DNA from: Sagittula sp. P11
Lineage (GTDB): Bacteria > Pseudomonadota > Alphaproteobacteria > Rhodobacterales > Rhodobacteraceae
DNA length: 64,000 nucleotides
Assembly: GCF_002814095.1 (NCBI RefSeq)
Contig: NZ_CP021913.1
Span: 1,116,001-1,180,000 of the forward strand
Direction of reading: 5' to 3'
A model generated the notes under the pieces. That model made no database searches. It had not been told where the DNA came from and saw only the letters and a list, made by a program, of their open reading frames with translations. Of this stretch, positions 61,159-64,000 are shown one piece after another (the first letter of the stretch is position 1; every line of letters begins with the position of its first letter). A program made the translations under genes and the position numbers.

Positions 61159-61559
61159 GCCTCCCCGCCTGCCTTGTCCATGTGCGTGTTGGTGAAAGCG
61201 CCCGGCAGCAGGTCGGCCACCGTGGTCACGAACTCCTGCCCGTCGACCGTCGCCAGCGTGACCTTCACCCCGCCCTTCGCGAATTCCATCAGTTTCTGGC
61301 GGCAGCCGCCGCAGGGCGGCACCGGGTGCGGGCTGTCGGCGATCACGTAGGCCTCGACGATCTCGGTCTCGCCCGCGGCCACCATCGCGGCAATCGCCCC
61401 GGCCTCGGCGCAGGTGCCCTCGGGATAGGCCACGTTCTCCACGTTGCAGCCGACGTGCACGGCGCCGGAGGGCGTCTTCAGCGCGGCGCCCACCTTGAAA
61501 TGCGAATAGGGCACATAGGCATTTTCACGCACGCTGCGCGCGGCATCGGCCAGAGACAT
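61155..61559 (-). CDS. cdd: Cytidine deaminase
   Basis: A 134-residue zinc enzyme turning cytidine/deoxycytidine into uridine. Length is typical of the small tetrameric type. Motifs: VPYSHFKVGAAL, GCNVENVAYPEGTCAEAGAI (the Cys-Ala-Glu catalytic motif) and PPCGGCRQKL (two zinc Cys). GAGGA precedes ATG 61559. It is the first gene of the nucleoside-salvage operon and diverges from maeB across 192 bases. Confidence 0.95.
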   Translation of the reverse strand: MSLADAARSVRENAYVPYSHFKVGAALKTPSGAVHVGCNVENVAYPEGTCAEAGAIAAMVAAGETEIVEAYVIADSPHPVPPCGGCRQKLMEFAKGGVKVTLATVDGQEFVTTVADLLPGAFTNTHMDKAGGEA

Positions 61560-61710
61560 GACGGTCCTCTCATTGGTCAGGTCCGGCCATGTTTCCCCTG
61601 TGCCCCGCCATTTGCAACCCTTCTCTGCGCGTCACCCGTGGACCGTGAAAAGCCTTGTCGGAAAGGGTCCGAGGCTGTATCGCCCTGCCACAAGACCTAT
61701 CGCGCGAGAC

Positions 61711-61732
61711 ATTGGTTTAACGCTGAACCAAT
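61711..61732. promoter_or_regulatory. Inverted repeat before maeB, candidate operator
   Basis: ATTGGTT (61711-61717) and AACCAAT (61726-61732) are perfect inverted arms with an 8-base spacer, just before the maeB ribosome site (GAGAGGAGG). The TTGGT...ACCAA shape is typical of GntR-family (FadR/PdhR-like) sites. Being close to the start, binding would block transcription. No regulator is adjacent. Confidence 0.55.
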
Positions 61733-61751
61733 ATTGAGAGGAGGCCGTCCG

Positions 61752-64000
61752 ATGAGCGATTCAAAGCACGACACCGCCAAGGAGACCCTGCGCGACGCGG
61801 CTCTGTTCTACCATGAGAACCCCAAACCCGGGAAACTCGAGATCCGTGCGACGAAACCGCTGGCCAACGGGCGCGACCTCTCACGCGCGTATTCGCCCGG
61901 CGTCGCCGAGGCCTGCCTCGAGATCAAGGCCGATCCGGCCAACGCCGCCCGCTACACCACGCGCGGCAACCTCGTGGCGGTGGTCTCGAACGGAACGGCG
62001 GTCCTGGGTCTGGGCAACATCGGTGCGCTGGCCTCGAAGCCGGTGATGGAAGGCAAGGCCGTCCTCTTCAAGAAGTTCGCCAACATCGACTGCTTCGACA
62101 TCGAGGTGAACGAACCCGACCCCGAGAAGCTGGCCGACATCGTCTGCGCGCTGGAACCGACCTTCGGCGCCATCAACCTCGAGGACATCAAGGCGCCGGA
62201 CTGCTTCATCGTCGAGAGGATCTGCCGCGAGCGGATGAACATCCCCGTCTTCCATGACGACCAGCACGGCACGGCCATCGTTGTCGGCGCGGCGGCCACC
62301 AACGCTCTGCACGTCGCGGGCAAGGCCTTCGAAGACATCAAGGTCGTTTCCACCGGCGGCGGCGCGGCGGGCATCGCCTGCCTGAACATGCTGCTGAAGC
62401 TGGGCGTCAAGCGCGAGAATGTCTGGCTCTGCGACATTCACGGGCTGGTCTACGAGGGCCGGGCCGAGGACATGAACCCGCAGAAGGCGGAGTTCGCCCA
62501 GCCCTCAGACCTGCGCGTGCTGGACGACGTGATCGACGGCGCGGACCTGTTCCTCGGGCTCTCCGGCCCCGGCGTGCTGAAGCCGGAACACGTGGCACGG
62601 ATGTCGGACAAGCCGATCATCTTCGCCCTTGCCAACCCGACGCCCGAGATCATGCCCGACCTCGCCCGCGAGGCAAAACCAGACGCGATCATCGCCACCG
62701 GCCGCAGCGACTTCCCCAACCAGGTGAACAACGTGCTGTGCTTCCCGTTCATCTTCCGGGGGGCGCTGGACGTGGGCGCCACGACGATCAACGACGAGAT
62801 GGAGATCGCCTGCGTCGAGGGTATCGCCGCCCTCGCCCGCGCCACCACCAGCGCCGAGGCCGCCGCCGCCTACCGGGGCGAGCAGCTGACCTTCGGCGCC
62901 GACTACCTGATCCCCAAACCCTTCGACCCGCGCCTGTCCGGCGTCGTGTCGACCGCGGTGGCCAAGGCCGCGATGGAATCCGGCGTGGCGACGCGCCCGA
63001 TGGACGACATCCACGCCTACAAGCGGCGCCTCGATGCGTCGGTCTACAAGTCGGCCCTGCTGATGCGCCCGGTGTTCGAGGCCGCGCTGACCGCCTCCCG
63101 CCGGATCGTCTTTGCCGAGGGCGAGGACGAGCGCGTGCTGCGCGCCGCGCAGGCGATCATGGAAGAGACGACCGAGACGCCGATCCTCATCGGGCGGCCC
63201 GAGGTCATGCAGGCCCGCTGCGAACGCTACGGCCTGAAGATCCGGCCCGATCAGGACTTCCACGTCGTGAACCCGGAAAACGATCCGCGCTACCGCGACT
63301 ACTGGGAGACCTATCACCAGATCATGTCGCGGCGCGGCGTGACGCCCGACCTCGCCCGCGCGATCATGCGCACCAACACCACCGCCATCGCGGCGATCAT
63401 GGTGCACCGCGACGAGGCGGACTCGATGATCTGCGGCACCTTCGGCGAATACAGCTGGCACCTGAACTACATCCGGCAGGTCCTGGGAAACAAGCACCTG
63501 CATCCGCAGGGCGCGCTCTCGCTGATGATTCTCGAGGACGGGCCGCTGTTCATCGCCGACACCCACGTCCATCCGATACCGACCCCGGATCAGCTTGCCC
63601 TTTCGGCCATCGGGGCCGCGCGCCACGTCCGCCGCTTTGGCCTGAAACCGAACATCGCGCTCTGTTCGCAGTCGTCCTTCGGCAACCAGACCGAGGGCTC
63701 CGGCCCCCGCCTGCGCGAGGCGCTGGAGATCCTCGACGCCCGCGAATGCGACTTCTGCTACGAGGGCGAGATGAACGTCGACGCCGCGCTCGACCCCGAG
63801 TTGCGCGACCGCCTGCTGCCCGGAAACCGGATGCAGGGCAGCGCCAACGTGCTGGTCTTCGGACAGGCCGACGCCGCCTCTGCCGTGCGCAACATCCTCA
63901 AGATGAAGGCCGGCGCGCTCGAGGTCGGGCCGATCCTGATGGGCATGGGCAACCGCGCGCACATCGTGACGCCCGCGATCACGCCCCGCGGCCTTCTGAA
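61752..64000 (+). CDS. maeB: NADP-dependent malic enzyme with phosphotransacetylase-like domain (3' end cut)
   Basis: At least 749 residues, running off the window end; the family is about 750-770, so only a few residues are missing. The N-terminal malic domain shows [33 protein letters not shown] and [14 protein letters not shown]; the NADP Rossmann part has [14 protein letters not shown]. From about residue 440 a phosphate acetyltransferase-like domain follows ([54 protein letters not shown]). Such fused MaeB proteins convert malate to pyruvate for NADPH, and the C-terminal domain is regulatory and lacks transacetylase activity in known cases. GAGAGGAGG precedes ATG 61752. Confidence 0.93.
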   Translation, partial: MSDSKHDTAKETLRDAALFYHENPKPGKLEIRATKPLANGRDLSRAYSPGVAEACLEIKADPANAARYTTRGNLVAVVSNGTAVLGLGNIGALASKPVMEGKAVLFKKFANIDCFDIEVNEPDPEKLADIVCALEPTFGAINLEDIKAPDCFIVERICRERMNIPVFHDDQHGTAIVVGAAATNALHVAGKAFEDIKVVSTGGGAAGIACLNMLLKLGVKRENVWLCDIHGLVYEGRAEDMNPQKAEFAQPSDLRVLDDVIDGADLFLGLSGPGVLKPEHVARMSDKPIIFALANPTPEIMPDLAREAKPDAIIATGRSDFPNQVNNVLCFPFIFRGALDVGATTINDEMEIACVEGIAALARATTSAEAAAAYRGEQLTFGADYLIPKPFDPRLSGVVSTAVAKAAMESGVATRPMDDIHAYKRRLDASVYKSALLMRPVFEAALTASRRIVFAEGEDERVLRAAQAIMEETTETPILIGRPEVMQARCERYGLKIRPDQDFHVVNPENDPRYRDYWETYHQIMSRRGVTPDLARAIMRTNTTAIAAIMVHRDEADSMICGTFGEYSWHLNYIRQVLGNKHLHPQGALSLMILEDGPLFIADTHVHPIPTPDQLALSAIGAARHVRRFGLKPNIALCSQSSFGNQTEGSGPRLREALEILDARECDFCYEGEMNVDAALDPELRDRLLPGNRMQGSANVLVFGQADAASAVRNILKMKAGALEVGPILMGMGNRAHIVTPAITPRGLL

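Noticed and set aside
1-64000. tRNA, rRNA, CRISPR arrays, insertion sequences and prophage genes
   Set aside because: I looked for T-loop strings, regularly spaced repeats and transposase/integrase motifs and found none; a tRNA could be missed by eye, so tRNAscan-SE should be run.

Overview
The window is GC-rich DNA from an alphaproteobacterium, most likely the Rhodobacteraceae/Roseobacter group. This rests on codon use, the DUF1013/TrcR cell-cycle regulator, the small SRP RNA near dnaX-ybaB-recR, a fused IolC-DUF2090 kinase/aldolase, and many small ABC-transporter and dehydrogenase operons. It carries 58 protein-coding genes (the first and last cut by the window edges) and one RNA gene. I see no phage, transposase, CRISPR array, rRNA or tRNA.

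Layout. 1-6504: a cut sugar-phosphate isomerase-type gene, then a sugar ABC importer (ATPase, permease, binding protein) and three catabolic enzymes (Gfo/Idh/MocA oxidoreductase, lactonase-type amidohydrolase, aldo/keto reductase). This looks like a non-phosphorylative fucose/rhamnose-type sugar pathway behind a GntR-like palindrome. 6523-11234: a metallophosphoesterase and a polar amino-acid ABC importer whose binding-protein gene is split from permease/ATPase by an opposite-strand aminotransferase. 11509-16882: the most unusual locus, three exported proteins in a row: a trypsin-like protease with LprI-, SPOR- and SH3b-like domains, a protein with two heme-c motifs and a DUF4384-like region, and an OmpA-type protein. 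17007-17492: a MarR regulator with a probable operator.

17598-26981: the inositol cluster (Gfo/Idh/MocA dehydrogenase, LacI-type regulator, iolC-DUF2090, iolD, iolE, a small membrane protein, a PhyH-type dioxygenase, iolB). 27056-32907: nudC, SRPBCC, DUF4198 and FAD-oxidase genes on the minus strand, then a Tat-exported 2',3'-cyclic nucleotidase. 33032-38016: two AraC regulators, a beta-lactamase-type esterase and a Baeyer-Villiger monooxygenase, a plausible ketone-to-ester-to-acid route. 38233-44472: HAD phosphatase, two methyltransferases, SRP RNA, a phosphatase-like protein whose P-loop Cys is Ser, an ankyrin protein and a zinc peptidase.

44592-48631: dnaX, ybaB, a polytopic membrane protein and recR. 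48756-56828: beta-barrel protein, TrcR, RNase T2, sulfotransferase, DmdB-like acyl-CoA ligase, a small coiled-coil protein, an M48-like protein lacking HExxH, and a SPOR-domain protein. 57007-61559: nucleoside-salvage operon cdd-deoA-deoB-add-upp (minus strand), every junction a 4-base overlap. 61752-64000: maeB malic enzyme, cut at its 3' end, behind a clear inverted repeat.

Non-coding signals include six terminator-type hairpins, one strong hairpin without a T tract, several operator-like palindromes, two copies of a REP-like stem-loop related by compensatory changes (one inside deoB), and two copies of a short conserved motif. All function calls come from reading motifs and gene context. 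No database search was possible.
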